Shown here: in pieces, positions 26,340 to 36,439 of the stretch
How the letters are laid out: each line of letters opens with the position of its first letter
Numbering within the stretch: the first letter of the stretch is position 1
NCBI RefSeq assembly: GCF_030376605.1
Contig: NZ_JARRAE010000002.1
Coordinates: 310,001 to 374,000, forward strand
Direction: 5' to 3'
Source of the DNA: Pseudochrobactrum sp. sp1633
GTDB taxonomy: Bacteria; Pseudomonadota; Alphaproteobacteria; Rhizobiales; Rhizobiaceae
Length of the DNA: 64,000 bases
The notes under the pieces: model-generated
Seen by the model: the letters and a program-made list of their open reading frames with translations, nothing else
Databases searched by the model: none
What the model was told of the DNA's origin: nothing
Translations under genes and position numbers: made by a program

Positions 26340-27725
26340 ATGCCAGACCTTGCTGATTTGAGTGCCACTGAAATGGTTGCCGGTTATAAAAACGGCAGCC
26401 TGTCACCGATTGAAGTGACCGAGGCGGTAATTGACCGTATTGCAGCCTCAGAGCCGCATCTTCATGCGCTCTGGGCTTTTGAGCCGGAAGCGGCAATGGC
26501 GGCAGCCACATTATCGGATGCCCGCTGGAAGCGCAGGGAAGAGCGCGGGCCGATTGACGGCGTTCCTCTGACGATTAAAGAAAATATAGCAACCAAAGGT
26601 TTGCCTGTGCCGCTTGGCTGTGCCGCAATCCCGCTCACACCCGCGCCGCGCGATGCACCGGCGGCAGCACGTTCGCGCGAGGCAGGCGGCATTTTGCTAG
26701 CAAAAACCACAATGCCTGATCTTGGCATGCTCTCCTCCGGTCTTTCCAGTTTTCATGAACTGGCACGTAATCCGTGGGACATTTCTGCTAATCCCGGCGG
26801 GTCAAGTGCTGGAGCGGGTGCCGCCGCTGCTGCCGGCTACGGGCCGTTGCATATCGGTACGGATATTGGTGGTTCTATCCGTCTGCCTGCGGGCTGGTGC
26901 GGGGTGGTGGGGCTCAAACCGTCTTTCGGACGTATTCCGATTGATCCGCCTTTTATCGGTCGTGTTGCGGGGCCGATGACCCGCACGGTCAGGGATGCCG
27001 CGCTTTATATGTCGGTGCTTTCCAAGCCGGACAGGCGTGATGCAATGAGTCTGCCCTACAGCCACATTGACTGGCTAGATCTGCAGCGTGATGTGAAAGG
27101 CCTGCGCATCGGCTTGTGGCTTGATGCCGGTTTTGGTGCGCCGGTAGAGCGGGAGGTTAAAGACGCGGTGCAAGCTGCGGCCAATGCTTTTGGCGATGCC
27201 GGTGCTCATGTGGAAGAGGTGCCAGGCTATCTGACCCGTGAGATGATTGACGGGCTGGATCATTTCTGGCGTGTGCGTTCATGGGGCGATATTTCTAAAA
27301 TGACGCCGGATAATCAGGCGAAAATCCTGCCTTATATTTATCAGTGGGCGGAAGGCGGCAAAGCACTTGCCGGTGCGCAGGTCTATCAGGGGTTTGCGCA
27401 GATTGAGGCCATGCGCAATGCAGCGCTGGCAGCCATCTCACCTTATGATTTTATCATTTCCCCGACAGCGCCGATGCCCGCTTATGCGGCGGATAAGGCC
27501 TCGCCGCTGAATGATCCGCAGCAGCCTTTTGAGCATATCGCTTTTACGGTGGCCATGAATATGTCGGAGCAACCCGCGATCTCGGTGAATTGCGGTTATA
27601 CAGCCAAAGGCATGCCGATCGGCTTACAGATCATTGGGCAGCGTTTTGATGATATCGGCGTTTTACGCGTAGCCCATGCCTATGAGCAGCTTCGCCCGCA
27701 GCAAAGGCCCTGGCCGGAATTTTAA
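26340..27725 (+). CDS. Amidase (amidase-signature family)
   Basis: Amide hydrolase of 461 residues. The Ser-cisSer-Lys triad is visible: Lys in LTIKENIATKG, cis-Ser in NPGGSSAGAGAAAA, and nucleophile Ser in GTDIGGSIRLPAGWCG. No signal peptide is seen, so it acts in the cytoplasm. ATG 26340 is chosen because GGGAG lies just upstream; 26328 is the alternative. It stands between an amide/peptide-type importer and the branched-chain dehydrogenase complex, so it may release branched acids or amino acids from imported amides. It is not GatA in this context, since no gatB/gatC neighbours occur. Confidence 0.9.
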   Translation: MPDLADLSATEMVAGYKNGSLSPIEVTEAVIDRIAASEPHLHALWAFEPEAAMAAATLSDARWKRREERGPIDGVPLTIKENIATKGLPVPLGCAAIPLTPAPRDAPAAARSREAGGILLAKTTMPDLGMLSSGLSSFHELARNPWDISANPGGSSAGAGAAAAAGYGPLHIGTDIGGSIRLPAGWCGVVGLKPSFGRIPIDPPFIGRVAGPMTRTVRDAALYMSVLSKPDRRDAMSLPYSHIDWLDLQRDVKGLRIGLWLDAGFGAPVEREVKDAVQAAANAFGDAGAHVEEVPGYLTREMIDGLDHFWRVRSWGDISKMTPDNQAKILPYIYQWAEGGKALAGAQVYQGFAQIEAMRNAALAAISPYDFIISPTAPMPAYAADKASPLNDPQQPFEHIAFTVAMNMSEQPAISVNCGYTAKGMPIGLQIIGQRFDDIGVLRVAHAYEQLRPQQRPWPEF

Positions 27726-29006
<1,281 letters not shown>

Positions 29007-29008
29007 TC

Positions 29009-30022
29009 ATGCCAAAACGGACTATGATTGAAGCCATTCGTGAAGCGATGGATGTGATGATGGAGCGCGATGATAAGGTTGTCGTGTTTGGTCAGGATGT
29101 CGGCTTTTTCGGCGGCGTATTCCGCTGCACTGAAGGGTTACAGCGCAAATATGGCGAGGCGCGCTGCTTCGATACACCGATTTCCGAAACCGGTATTGTC
29201 GGTGTGGCGGTCGGCATGGGCGCCTATGGCTTGCGACCTGTGGCGGAAATCCAGTTCGCCGATTATGTCTATCCGGCCTATGACCAGATCGTGTCGGAAG
29301 CAGCACGCCTGCGCTTTCGTTCTGCCGGTGATTATACCGCGCCGATGGTGATCCGTATGCCATGCGGCGGTGGTATTTTTGGTGCGCAGACCCATAGCCA
29401 GAGCCCTGAGGCGCTGTTTACCCATGTGGCGGGGTTGCAGACCATTATCCCGTCCAATCCTTATGATGCCAAAGGCCTGTTGATTTCGGCGATTGAGAAT
29501 GACGATCCGGTGATTTTTCTGGAGCCGAAACGGCTTTATAACGGGCCGTTCAACGGTCACTACGATCAGCCGGTCGTACCTTGGTCAAAGCACGAATTAA
29601 GCGAGACACCGGAGGGATATTACGCTGTGCCGATTGGCAAAGCGGCAATCCGGCGGGAGGGGACGGCAGTGACCGTGCTGGCCTATGGCACGATGGTGCA
29701 TGTGGCGCTGGCAGCGGTTGCCGAGACAGGCGTTGATGCTGAAGTGATTGATCTGCGCTCACTTGTGCCGCTGGACATTGAGACGATTACAGCCTCTGTC
29801 GCCAAGACCGGTCGTTGTGTGATCGTGCATGAAGCCACGCGGCTTTCCGGTTTTGGTACACAACTGGCGGCAGAAGTGCAGGAGCGTTGTTTCTATCAGT
29901 TGGAAGCGCCGATCCTGCGCGTGACCGGCTGGGATACGCCTTATCCTCATGCTCATGAGTGGGATTATTTCCCCGGGCCGGAGCGGGTTGGTCGGGCACT
30001 TATTCAGGTGATGGAGGCATAA
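29009..30022 (+). CDS. bkdA2: Branched-chain 2-oxoacid dehydrogenase E1, beta subunit
   Basis: Beta subunit of the E1 component, 337 residues, forming an alpha2-beta2 tetramer with the preceding product. Transketolase-like motifs include GQDVGFFGGVFRCTEGL, DTPISETGIVGVAVGMGAYG, QFADYVYPAYDQI and PCGGGIFGAQTHSQSPEA. The C-terminal transketolase domain ends with DTPYPHAHEWDYFPG. ATG 29009 has AAGGGG upstream; TTG 29003, overlapping the upstream stop, is a less likely start. The next gene begins immediately after its stop codon. Confidence 0.95.
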   Translation: MPKRTMIEAIREAMDVMMERDDKVVVFGQDVGFFGGVFRCTEGLQRKYGEARCFDTPISETGIVGVAVGMGAYGLRPVAEIQFADYVYPAYDQIVSEAARLRFRSAGDYTAPMVIRMPCGGGIFGAQTHSQSPEALFTHVAGLQTIIPSNPYDAKGLLISAIENDDPVIFLEPKRLYNGPFNGHYDQPVVPWSKHELSETPEGYYAVPIGKAAIRREGTAVTVLAYGTMVHVALAAVAETGVDAEVIDLRSLVPLDIETITASVAKTGRCVIVHEATRLSGFGTQLAAEVQERCFYQLEAPILRVTGWDTPYPHAHEWDYFPGPERVGRALIQVMEA

Positions 30023-31258
30023 ATGGTGAAAAAGATCATTAAAATGCCGGATATCGGCGAAGGTGTTGCTGAGGTTGAAATTGTTGAATGGCATGTTCAG
30101 GCTGGTGATGTTGTCGCGGAAGATCAGCTCCTTGCCGCTGTTATGACCGACAAGGCAACAGTGGAAGTGCCGTCACCTGTGGCGGGAACGGTGCTGCAAA
30201 TCGGTGCGGAAGCCGGAACGGTGATGGCCGTTGGTGCAATGCTGGTTGAGATTGAAATTGAGGGGACAGGTGCGGATGATGCACTGCCGCATCATGCTGC
30301 CAAAGCGCCGCCGCCGGTTCCTGAGCATGTGCCGGTTTTGCCTGAGCAGACGGCTTCCTCAGTCGCGCAACATTCTTTGAGTATGCCGCATGACAAGCCG
30401 CTTGCATCGCCTGCCGTGCGGGCGCTGGCGCGGGAGCTGGGTATTGATCTGGCACAGGTAAAAGGCAGCGGGTCTGCGGGGCGTATCACCCGCGATGACC
30501 TGGATCATTTCACAGCCAGCGGCGGCGGCGCACAGAGTGCGGCCTATCAACGCCGTGATGGTACGGAGGTGATCAGGATTACCGGACTGCGTCGTAAAAT
30601 CGCTGAGCGCATGGCTAAATCTTCCCGCGAGGTAGCACATTTTACTTATGTGGAGGAGGTGGATGTGACCGAGCTGGAAACTCTGCGTAGCTCGCTGAAT
30701 GTGAGCCATGCAGAGCGGCGCGGTAAACTGACGGTATTACCATTTATTCTCCGTGCGCTGGTTGTGGCATTGCGTGATTTTCCGCAGATGAATGCGCTTT
30801 ATGATGAAGAAGCGCAGGTGCTGACCCGCCATCAGGCGGCGCATATCGGTATGGCAACACAAACACCATCCGGCCTGATGGTGCCGGTGCTGCATCATGC
30901 AGAAGCAATGGATCTTTGGGGCTTGGCGGCAGAGATCACGCGGCTTGCCGGTGCCGCGCGCGAAGGCGTGGCGAAACGCGGAGAACTCTCCGGCTCAACC
31001 ATTACCGTCACCAGTCTCGGTGATCTCGGCGGGCTGGTGACAACACCGGTGATTAACCAGCCGGAGGTGGCGATTATCGGCATCAACCGCATTGCTGTGC
31101 GTCCGCAATGGCAGAATAACCAGTTTGTGCCGCGCAAGATGATGAACCTGTCCTCGTCCTTTGATCACCGGATGATTGATGGTTATGAGGCCGCTGCCTT
31201 TATCCGCCGCATCAGGCAATTGCTTGAAGTTCCCGCAACACTTTTTATCGAGGTGTGA
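30023..31258 (+). CDS. bkdB: Branched-chain 2-oxoacid dehydrogenase E2 (dihydrolipoyl acyltransferase)
   Basis: Acyltransferase core of the complex, 411 residues. It has one lipoyl domain with the lipoylated K44 in MTDKATVEV, a Pro/Ala-rich linker, a peripheral-subunit-binding domain at about 127-163 (ASPAVRALARELG ... GRITRDDL), and a C-terminal catalytic domain with the His motif SSFDHRMIDG. The start is directly behind the E1 beta stop with GGAGG upstream. Domain order and length match BkdB rather than the pyruvate enzyme, which agrees with the BkdA-like E1 subunits. Confidence 0.95.
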   Translation: MVKKIIKMPDIGEGVAEVEIVEWHVQAGDVVAEDQLLAAVMTDKATVEVPSPVAGTVLQIGAEAGTVMAVGAMLVEIEIEGTGADDALPHHAAKAPPPVPEHVPVLPEQTASSVAQHSLSMPHDKPLASPAVRALARELGIDLAQVKGSGSAGRITRDDLDHFTASGGGAQSAAYQRRDGTEVIRITGLRRKIAERMAKSSREVAHFTYVEEVDVTELETLRSSLNVSHAERRGKLTVLPFILRALVVALRDFPQMNALYDEEAQVLTRHQAAHIGMATQTPSGLMVPVLHHAEAMDLWGLAAEITRLAGAAREGVAKRGELSGSTITVTSLGDLGGLVTTPVINQPEVAIIGINRIAVRPQWQNNQFVPRKMMNLSSSFDHRMIDGYEAAAFIRRIRQLLEVPATLFIEV

Positions 31259-31259
31259 G

Positions 31260-32657
31260 ATGGAAGATATTGCAACACATGTGCTGATTATCGGCGGCGG
31301 ACCTGCCGGTTATGTCGCAGCCATTCGTGCCGGACAATTAGGACTGCCGGTGATCTTAGTTGAAAAGGAGCAGCTGGGCGGCACTTGTCTTAATATTGGC
31401 TGCATACCGTCCAAAGCATTGATTCAGGCGTCAGATGCCTATCACCGTGCATTGACCCAGCAGGCTGGTTCTGCCCTCGGTTTGCGTGTTGGAGACGTGT
31501 CGCTGGATTGGGGCAAAACACTCAGCTGGAAAGGTGCCATTGTGCGGCGGCTGACCGGCGGTGTTGAAGGGCTTTTGAAAAAGCATAAGGTCACGGTGCT
31601 GAAAGGCACTGCAGAGATCATTGACGGCAAAACTGTCGTGGTTCATAGCAGTGCAGGCACAACGCGTATCCGCACGCGGCATCTGGTGCTCGCAACCGGT
31701 TCTGTACCGATGCAAATCGGGGCTTTACCTTTTGGCGGTAAAACAATCTCCTCAACCGATGCTCTGGCGCTGGAGCAGATACCAAAGCGGCTCGCGGTTA
31801 TCGGCGCAGGCTATATCGGCATGGAGCTGAGTACAGCTTTTGCCAAACTTGGCACGCAGGTGACAATCATTGAGGCAGCAGACCGTATCCTGCCTTTGTG
31901 GGATGCTGATCTGACCATGCCGGTGCGCAAGCGCCTGACGGCTTTGGGGGTCTCGGTCATGACGCGCAGTGAAGCGCGGGGATTGAGTGCAGACGGTGAT
32001 GCATTGCTGGTGCATCAGCATGGCAACAGCGCGCCTGTTGTCGTTGAAGCTGACAAGTTTCTGGTCGCTGTCGGACGGCGGGCAAATCTCGGCGGCTTCG
32101 GGCTGGAGCGGCTTGATCTGGCGATGAACGGCGCTTTCATCCGCATTGACAGGCATTGCGCAACGTCCATGCTCAATGTCTGGGCAATTGGCGATGTGAC
32201 CGGTGAGCCGATGCTGGCACATCGTGCTATGGCGCAGGGTACCATGCTGGCTGAACATCTTGCGGGCAGAAAAACGGCCTTTGATGATCCGGTTATTCCG
32301 TCTGTTTGTTTTACCGATCCTGAGGTGGTGAGTGTCGGTCTGTTGCCGGATCAGGCGAAGCAAATGGGTTATGATATTATCACCGGCAGTTTTCCGTTCG
32401 CGGCCAATGGTCGTGCCATGACACAGCAGGATGAGACGGGTTTTGTGCGCATCGTTGCGCGTGCGGATAATCATCTGGTGTTAGGCATACAAGCAGTTGG
32501 CCATGAAGTGTCCGAACTGTCTGCCGGTTTTGCACTGGCTTTGGAAATGGGTGCTGTTCTGGAAGATGTGGCGCAGACAATTCATGCGCATCCGACACGC
32601 GGCGAGGCCTTTCAGGAGGCCGCTTTTACGGCGCTTGGCCGTAATCTGCATAGCTGA
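31260..32657 (+). CDS. lpdV: Dihydrolipoyl dehydrogenase (E3) of the bkd complex
   Basis: FAD/NAD disulfide oxidoreductase of 465 residues that reoxidises the lipoyl group. It has the FAD motif IIGGGPAGYVAAIRAGQLG, redox cysteines C43 and C48 in GGTCLNIGCIPSK, the NAD motif VIGAGYIGMELSTAF, AIGDVTGEPMLAHRAMAQG, and the C-terminal His-Glu pair in HAHPTRGEAF. The frame opens inside bkdB at 31176, but ATG 31260 with GAGGTG upstream gives the family N-terminus. It is the last gene of the long catabolic run and is followed by a strong hairpin. Confidence 0.95.
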   Translation: MEDIATHVLIIGGGPAGYVAAIRAGQLGLPVILVEKEQLGGTCLNIGCIPSKALIQASDAYHRALTQQAGSALGLRVGDVSLDWGKTLSWKGAIVRRLTGGVEGLLKKHKVTVLKGTAEIIDGKTVVVHSSAGTTRIRTRHLVLATGSVPMQIGALPFGGKTISSTDALALEQIPKRLAVIGAGYIGMELSTAFAKLGTQVTIIEAADRILPLWDADLTMPVRKRLTALGVSVMTRSEARGLSADGDALLVHQHGNSAPVVVEADKFLVAVGRRANLGGFGLERLDLAMNGAFIRIDRHCATSMLNVWAIGDVTGEPMLAHRAMAQGTMLAEHLAGRKTAFDDPVIPSVCFTDPEVVSVGLLPDQAKQMGYDIITGSFPFAANGRAMTQQDETGFVRIVARADNHLVLGIQAVGHEVSELSAGFALALEMGAVLEDVAQTIHAHPTRGEAFQEAAFTALGRNLHS

Positions 32658-32661
32658 GATT

Positions 32662-32695
32662 TATGGATGGCGCTGCTATAACAGCGCCATCCATA
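32662..32695. terminator. Bidirectional terminator hairpin between lpdV and the alpha/beta hydrolase gene
   Basis: A perfect 14-base-pair stem, TATGGATGGCGCTG (32662-32675) with its complement at 32682-32695, and a six-base loop CTATAA fill the 45-bp gap between two convergent genes. T-tracts are weak on both sides, but position and stem strength support termination in both directions. Confidence 0.75.
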
Positions 32696-32702
32696 TTATA
32701 CG

Positions 32703-34358
32703 TTATGGCTTTGGCAGCTTGGCGATGAAATGCTGTTTCAACCGGTCAATATCGGCCTGTGGCCAGCTGACATTGGTCACTTCCACCCATGCATCAATAT
32801 AATGCTGCGGTGCATAGACATGCCCGTGCCCAATCGGCGTAGTGGTGGCCAACATCAGATCAATGGCCAGCTGCAACATGCTGACAACCGGATACCATTT
32901 CAGCTGCGGTGACACATCAGGGCCACGCGGTGTCTTCATCCAGTCCGGCTCGCGGTAGAAGTCTTTCGGGTCGAAAAACACAATCGGATCGCTGGCATAT
33001 TGCAGATAGACAATCCGCATCGGGCCCCAATGGCTGTTTGGCAGTTTCAGAGCATTGTTCTGGTTGGTGAAGCGCGCATAGGAACCATCACGGAATTCCG
33101 GCAGCCATTCCGGCGTGCCTTCATTGCGGTTATTGGTGATGGAGCGCCATAACCGGCTGGTGAAAGGCGGGCCGCTCCACAAGGCACCCTGATAAGGATC
33201 GCCAAGCACCTGAAACAGTTCCGAGGACAGCTGCGAATTCATTGCACCGAGGCTCAGACCATAGAGATAGAGCTTCGGACGACTGTCTTTCGGCAGTTTC
33301 GTCCAATAATTATAGACTTCATCGAACAGAGCTGTCGCAGTCTCACTGCCATAACCCGGTTCAACCAGCAGAGAGAGCCAGCTGGCGAGGTAGGAATATT
33401 GCACGGCAACGCTGGCAATATCGCCGTCATGGAGATACTCCACCGGATCAATGCCCATTTCATCGACCCAGCCGGTGCCGGTCGGAATGGTAACGAGCAG
33501 CAGTGAGCGGTCAAACGCGCCGACCCGGATCATTTCCTGCAAGGCAAGTTGCGCGCGTTCTTTTGCCGTTTCAGCGGAGCGTAAGCCGACATAGACACGC
33601 AACGGAGCTTGCGCCGAACGACCGGTGAAATCGCTGATCTGCTTCGCATCGGGGCCGGAGCTGACATAGCTGCGTCCCATGCGGCCTAGCTCATCCCATT
33701 TGACCAGTGAGGCAGCGCTGCCGCTTTTCAGCGGGTCTTGCGGCTGCGGAACTTCCGCTTCCATCAGCGCATCATATTGCCGGTAGGACGAGTCCATGAC
33801 ATGCAGGCCAAAACGGAACAGCACACCATTGATTGCCATGCTGAAAATAATGGCCGCAACCAGAAAACCGGTGAAGCGCGACAAGCGTGGCGGGATATAG
33901 CGGTCGAGCCAGCGGCTGGAGTTGCGATAGATCATCTGGAACAGGCGGGCGAGCGCGATCAGAATAACGAAAGTGATCAGTGCAATCAGACCGGTTTTGA
34001 ATGGATGCGCGCTCTCAACCTTTTCCAGCCCCATAAGGCTGCGTATGGAGTTTTGTCCGTCCGCCGCATGCCACAAAAACACCATAGCGGTGATAATGGT
34101 CACGGCCATAGCCGCAATTTTAATGGCGTGAGAAATCCTGCCTTTCAGTTTAGGCAGTTCCAGATAGTTCCATAGCCAGAACAAAAACACGCCGATGCCA
34201 TAGCCGATGGCAAAGCAGGCGCCTGACAGCACGCCTTGTATCAGATAGGGACGTGGCACCAGTGAAGGGGTGAGTGAGGCAGCAAAGAAAAGCGTGCCGA
34301 GCAATAGCCCGATCAGAGACAGGGAGCTCCAGAATTTTTCCAGCCATAGGGGCTTCAT
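32703..34358 (-). CDS. Membrane-anchored alpha/beta-hydrolase family protein (Abhydrolase_9 type)
   Basis: Inner-membrane protein of 551 residues. The N-terminal part has four or five hydrophobic helices (about 12-32, 42-64, 82-98, 122-142, 163-184). A large C-terminal domain contains a nucleophile elbow GLSLG with S369 (LYLYGLSLGAMNSQ), plus RVYVGLRSAETAKERAQLA and YASDPIVFFDP. This two-part layout matches the uncharacterised bacterial alpha/beta-hydrolase family with an N-terminal membrane domain. The enzymatic reaction is unknown; esterase or lipase-like activity is a guess from the fold. AAAGGAAAA precedes the start. It lies 20 bases behind the exported protein gene at 34379-35164, so the two form an operon. 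Confidence 0.82.
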   Translation of the reverse strand: MKPLWLEKFWSSLSLIGLLLGTLFFAASLTPSLVPRPYLIQGVLSGACFAIGYGIGVFLFWLWNYLELPKLKGRISHAIKIAAMAVTIITAMVFLWHAADGQNSIRSLMGLEKVESAHPFKTGLIALITFVILIALARLFQMIYRNSSRWLDRYIPPRLSRFTGFLVAAIIFSMAINGVLFRFGLHVMDSSYRQYDALMEAEVPQPQDPLKSGSAASLVKWDELGRMGRSYVSSGPDAKQISDFTGRSAQAPLRVYVGLRSAETAKERAQLALQEMIRVGAFDRSLLLVTIPTGTGWVDEMGIDPVEYLHDGDIASVAVQYSYLASWLSLLVEPGYGSETATALFDEVYNYWTKLPKDSRPKLYLYGLSLGAMNSQLSSELFQVLGDPYQGALWSGPPFTSRLWRSITNNRNEGTPEWLPEFRDGSYARFTNQNNALKLPNSHWGPMRIVYLQYASDPIVFFDPKDFYREPDWMKTPRGPDVSPQLKWYPVVSMLQLAIDLMLATTTPIGHGHVYAPQHYIDAWVEVTNVSWPQADIDRLKQHFIAKLPKP

Positions 34359-34378
34359 CTGTTATTTTCCTTTCAGCC

Positions 34379-35164
34379 TCAGTGAAGAGCACAAAGACCG
34401 GTGCAGTCTTTATTTTCAAGCGCAGTGATAAAACGATCTGCGGAAGTGCGGGCAGTGTCGCGCAGCACAGGCTGCGCGCCTTTAACCACATTGATCAGCA
34501 TCGTGCGGTCTTGCAGTGATATGGCTTTTGTAATGGCCGCTGCATTGTCTGCCAGTGCAAGTGCCAGCCGTTCCTGATTATGCGCATTGAGCTCAGGGTT
34601 GCGAAGCATCAAAGCTGTGCCATTGATAACCTGTTGTAAGCTGAGCCGTAGCTTGATGATGCTGTCGGAGCGCGTTTTGTCGCTGTCGTCTGTTTTCAGG
34701 GTCGCAGCATAATCTCCGGCTGCTTCTAAGGCGGCGGCAATAAAGCTGATCATGGCTGCGGATGATCGGCTGATCTCATCTTGAAATGCGGTGCTGTTTC
34801 TCTCCGTATCTGCCTGCTTTTGCGGATCGGGTGAGAACATCACATAGGCTTTTGAGACCTGTGCCTGTTGCTGAATAATGTCCATCAAGACCGGCAGATC
34901 GCTCGCTCGATAGGGTGTGCTGCCGATAATCGCCGGTACATCCCACAAGGCTTCCAGCACGGGGGCATCCTGACTGTTGGAGAGACGCGGCGGCATTTTC
35001 GTCTTTTTGCTCTCATCCAGACGGATGATGAAGTCCTGAACCGCTTTGTTTAAATGATCAAGGCCGCTGAGTTGGACTGCCGCCTGTGCGGGCAGGCTGA
35101 AAGCGGTCGCAGCCGCTAACACGAGGACTGATAGTGTGTGACGTATGAAATGTGCTGATATCAT
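34379..35164 (-). CDS. Exported protein of unknown function, operon partner of the membrane hydrolase
   Basis: I do not recognise this 261-residue protein. It has a clear Sec signal peptide (FIRHTLSVLVLAAATAFSLPAQAA), then a mature part that is almost entirely helical and rich in Ala, Gln and Leu, suggesting a periplasmic helical bundle. Two cysteines sit close to the C-terminus (KDCTGLCALH). It is the first gene of a two-gene unit with the membrane hydrolase and divergent from bioB. The tight spacing suggests that it works with the hydrolase, perhaps as a periplasmic partner. That is inference. Confidence 0.72.
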   Translation of the reverse strand: MISAHFIRHTLSVLVLAAATAFSLPAQAAVQLSGLDHLNKAVQDFIIRLDESKKTKMPPRLSNSQDAPVLEALWDVPAIIGSTPYRASDLPVLMDIIQQQAQVSKAYVMFSPDPQKQADTERNSTAFQDEISRSSAAMISFIAAALEAAGDYAATLKTDDSDKTRSDSIIKLRLSLQQVINGTALMLRNPELNAHNQERLALALADNAAAITKAISLQDRTMLINVVKGAQPVLRDTARTSADRFITALENKDCTGLCALH

Positions 35165-35290
35165 AAGGTTTTACCCGCGGCTCTGATCGGATCATACGCA
35201 TAATACAAAAAATATATCAAAAGGCACTGATTTCATGCGTCTGACAAAATTTTGATTGCAGCAGCGGCAGAATTTTCCACGACCTTAATA

Positions 35291-35300
35291 TTATAGATAA
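35291..35300. promoter_or_regulatory. BioR box 1
   Basis: TTATAGATAA matches the published BioR operator consensus TTATMKATAA exactly. BioR is the GntR-family biotin repressor of many alphaproteobacteria. The box lies 156 bases upstream of the bioB start. The bioR gene itself is not in this window. Confidence 0.8.
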
Positions 35301-35332
35301 AAATTTATCAATCTCTGATAGCTTCGTTAAAA

Positions 35333-35342
35333 TTATAGATAT
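35333..35342. promoter_or_regulatory. BioR-like box 2 (one mismatch)
   Basis: TTATAGATAT differs from the BioR consensus only at the last position. It is 42 bases downstream of box 1, about four helical turns, so cooperative binding with box 1 on one DNA face is conceivable. It may also be a chance match in AT-rich DNA. Confidence 0.5.
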
Positions 35343-35404
35343 TTTTATATAGACTTAAGTGCTTCTCTATTTTATCGGTGTTAAAAATTACGATTCTTAT
35401 AAAA

Positions 35405-35414
35405 TTATCTATAA
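35405..35414. promoter_or_regulatory. BioR box 3
   Basis: TTATCTATAA is an exact BioR consensus match, the reverse complement of TTATAGATAA. It lies 32 bases before the bioB ATG, between the presumed promoter and the ribosome binding site AAGGAAA, where a bound repressor would block transcription. Confidence 0.85.
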
Positions 35415-35446
35415 TTTATTGTGGGCCTATATTGCAAGGAAATCTC

Positions 35447-36439
35447 ATGCCGGAAATTGGTTTAAAACAGAATGTCATGGGCTATCGCTGGACTGCGGAA
35501 GACGCCCGCCACATTTACGACCAGCCGTTTAATGATCTGATGTTTGAAGCGCATGTAATCCACCGGCAGAACTTTGACCCGAACCGCCTGCAAATGAGCA
35601 AATTGCTGAGCATTAAGACCGGTGGCTGTCCGGAAGATTGCTTTTACTGCAATCAGTCAGTGCATAATCCGACGGGCTTGAAGGCGTCCAAATTGATGGA
35701 AGTCGAGCGTGTGTTGGCCGAGGCACGGCAGGCAAAAGCTGCTGGTGCAACGCGCTATTGCATGGGCGCAGCATGGCGCAGTCCGAAAGAACGCGACATG
35801 GATATGGTTGTCGCGATGGTTCAGGGTGTCAAGGCAATGGGCATGGAAACCTGCATGACGCTCGGCATGCTGTCACTGCCACAGGCACAAAAGCTCAGTG
35901 CGGCGGGCTTGGATTATTATAATCACAATGTTGATACGTCTGAGGAGTTTTACCCGCAAATTATTACCACCCGCACTTTCGCCGACCGGCTGGATACGCT
36001 GGATAATGTGCGTATGGCCGGTATCAATGTCTGTTCCGGTGGCATTCTCGGCATGGGGGAAAGCGAACAGGATCGCGTCAATATGCTGGTAACGCTGGCT
36101 AATCTTGAGGAAGTGCCGCAAAGCGTGCCGATTAATATGCTGATAACGATTGAAGGCTCCAAACTCGCCAATGCCAAGCCGGTGGATTCCATTGCTTTCA
36201 TCCGCATTATCGCCCTGGCGCGGATTATGATGCCGACATCTCATGTGCGCCTCACAGCAGGACGCAGCAATATGAGCGATGAAATGCAGGCGATGTGTTT
36301 CTTCGCCGGTGCTAATTCGATTTTCATCGGTGATGTTCTGTTGACAGCCGCCAATGCCGGCGATGACCGCGATGCTGATTTACTCAAACGTCTGGGCATG
36401 CAGGCTGAGACTGTGGCCGAGGAAAGCTGCACATGCTGA
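35447..36439 (+). CDS. bioB: Biotin synthase
   Basis: Radical-SAM enzyme of 330 residues that inserts sulfur into dethiobiotin. The 4Fe-4S cluster ligands C61, C65 and C68 are in [13 protein letters not shown]. Residues of the second cluster site are in [33 protein letters not shown] and [10 protein letters not shown], so the enzyme looks complete. The frame opens at 35378, but ATG 35447 has AAGGAAA upstream and gives the usual N-terminus; 35378 also lies upstream of the BioR box at 35405. First gene of bioBFDAZ; its 3' end overlaps bioF. Confidence 0.97.
   Translation: MPEIGLKQNVMGYRWTAEDARHIYDQPFNDLMFEAHVIHRQNFDPNRLQMSKLLSIKTGGCPEDCFYCNQSVHNPTGLKASKLMEVERVLAEARQAKAAGATRYCMGAAWRSPKERDMDMVVAMVQGVKAMGMETCMTLGMLSLPQAQKLSAAGLDYYNHNVDTSEEFYPQIITTRTFADRLDTLDNVRMAGINVCSGGILGMGESEQDRVNMLVTLANLEEVPQSVPINMLITIEGSKLANAKPVDSIAFIRIIALARIMMPTSHVRLTAGRSNMSDEMQAMCFFAGANSIFIGDVLLTAANAGDDRDADLLKRLGMQAETVAEESCTC

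Larger units (their letters stand above)
35165..35446. promoter_or_regulatory. Divergent control region of the bio operon
   Basis: This 282-bp gap is strikingly AT-rich compared with its surroundings. It must hold the promoter of the biotin operon and that of the minus-strand exported protein gene. It contains two exact and one near-exact BioR boxes, listed separately. No convincing -35/-10 pair could be fixed by eye. Confidence 0.6.

Noticed and set aside
26340-27725. GatA (glutamyl-tRNA amidotransferase subunit) as identity of the amidase
   Set aside because: No gatB or gatC neighbour, and the context is a transport and catabolic run.
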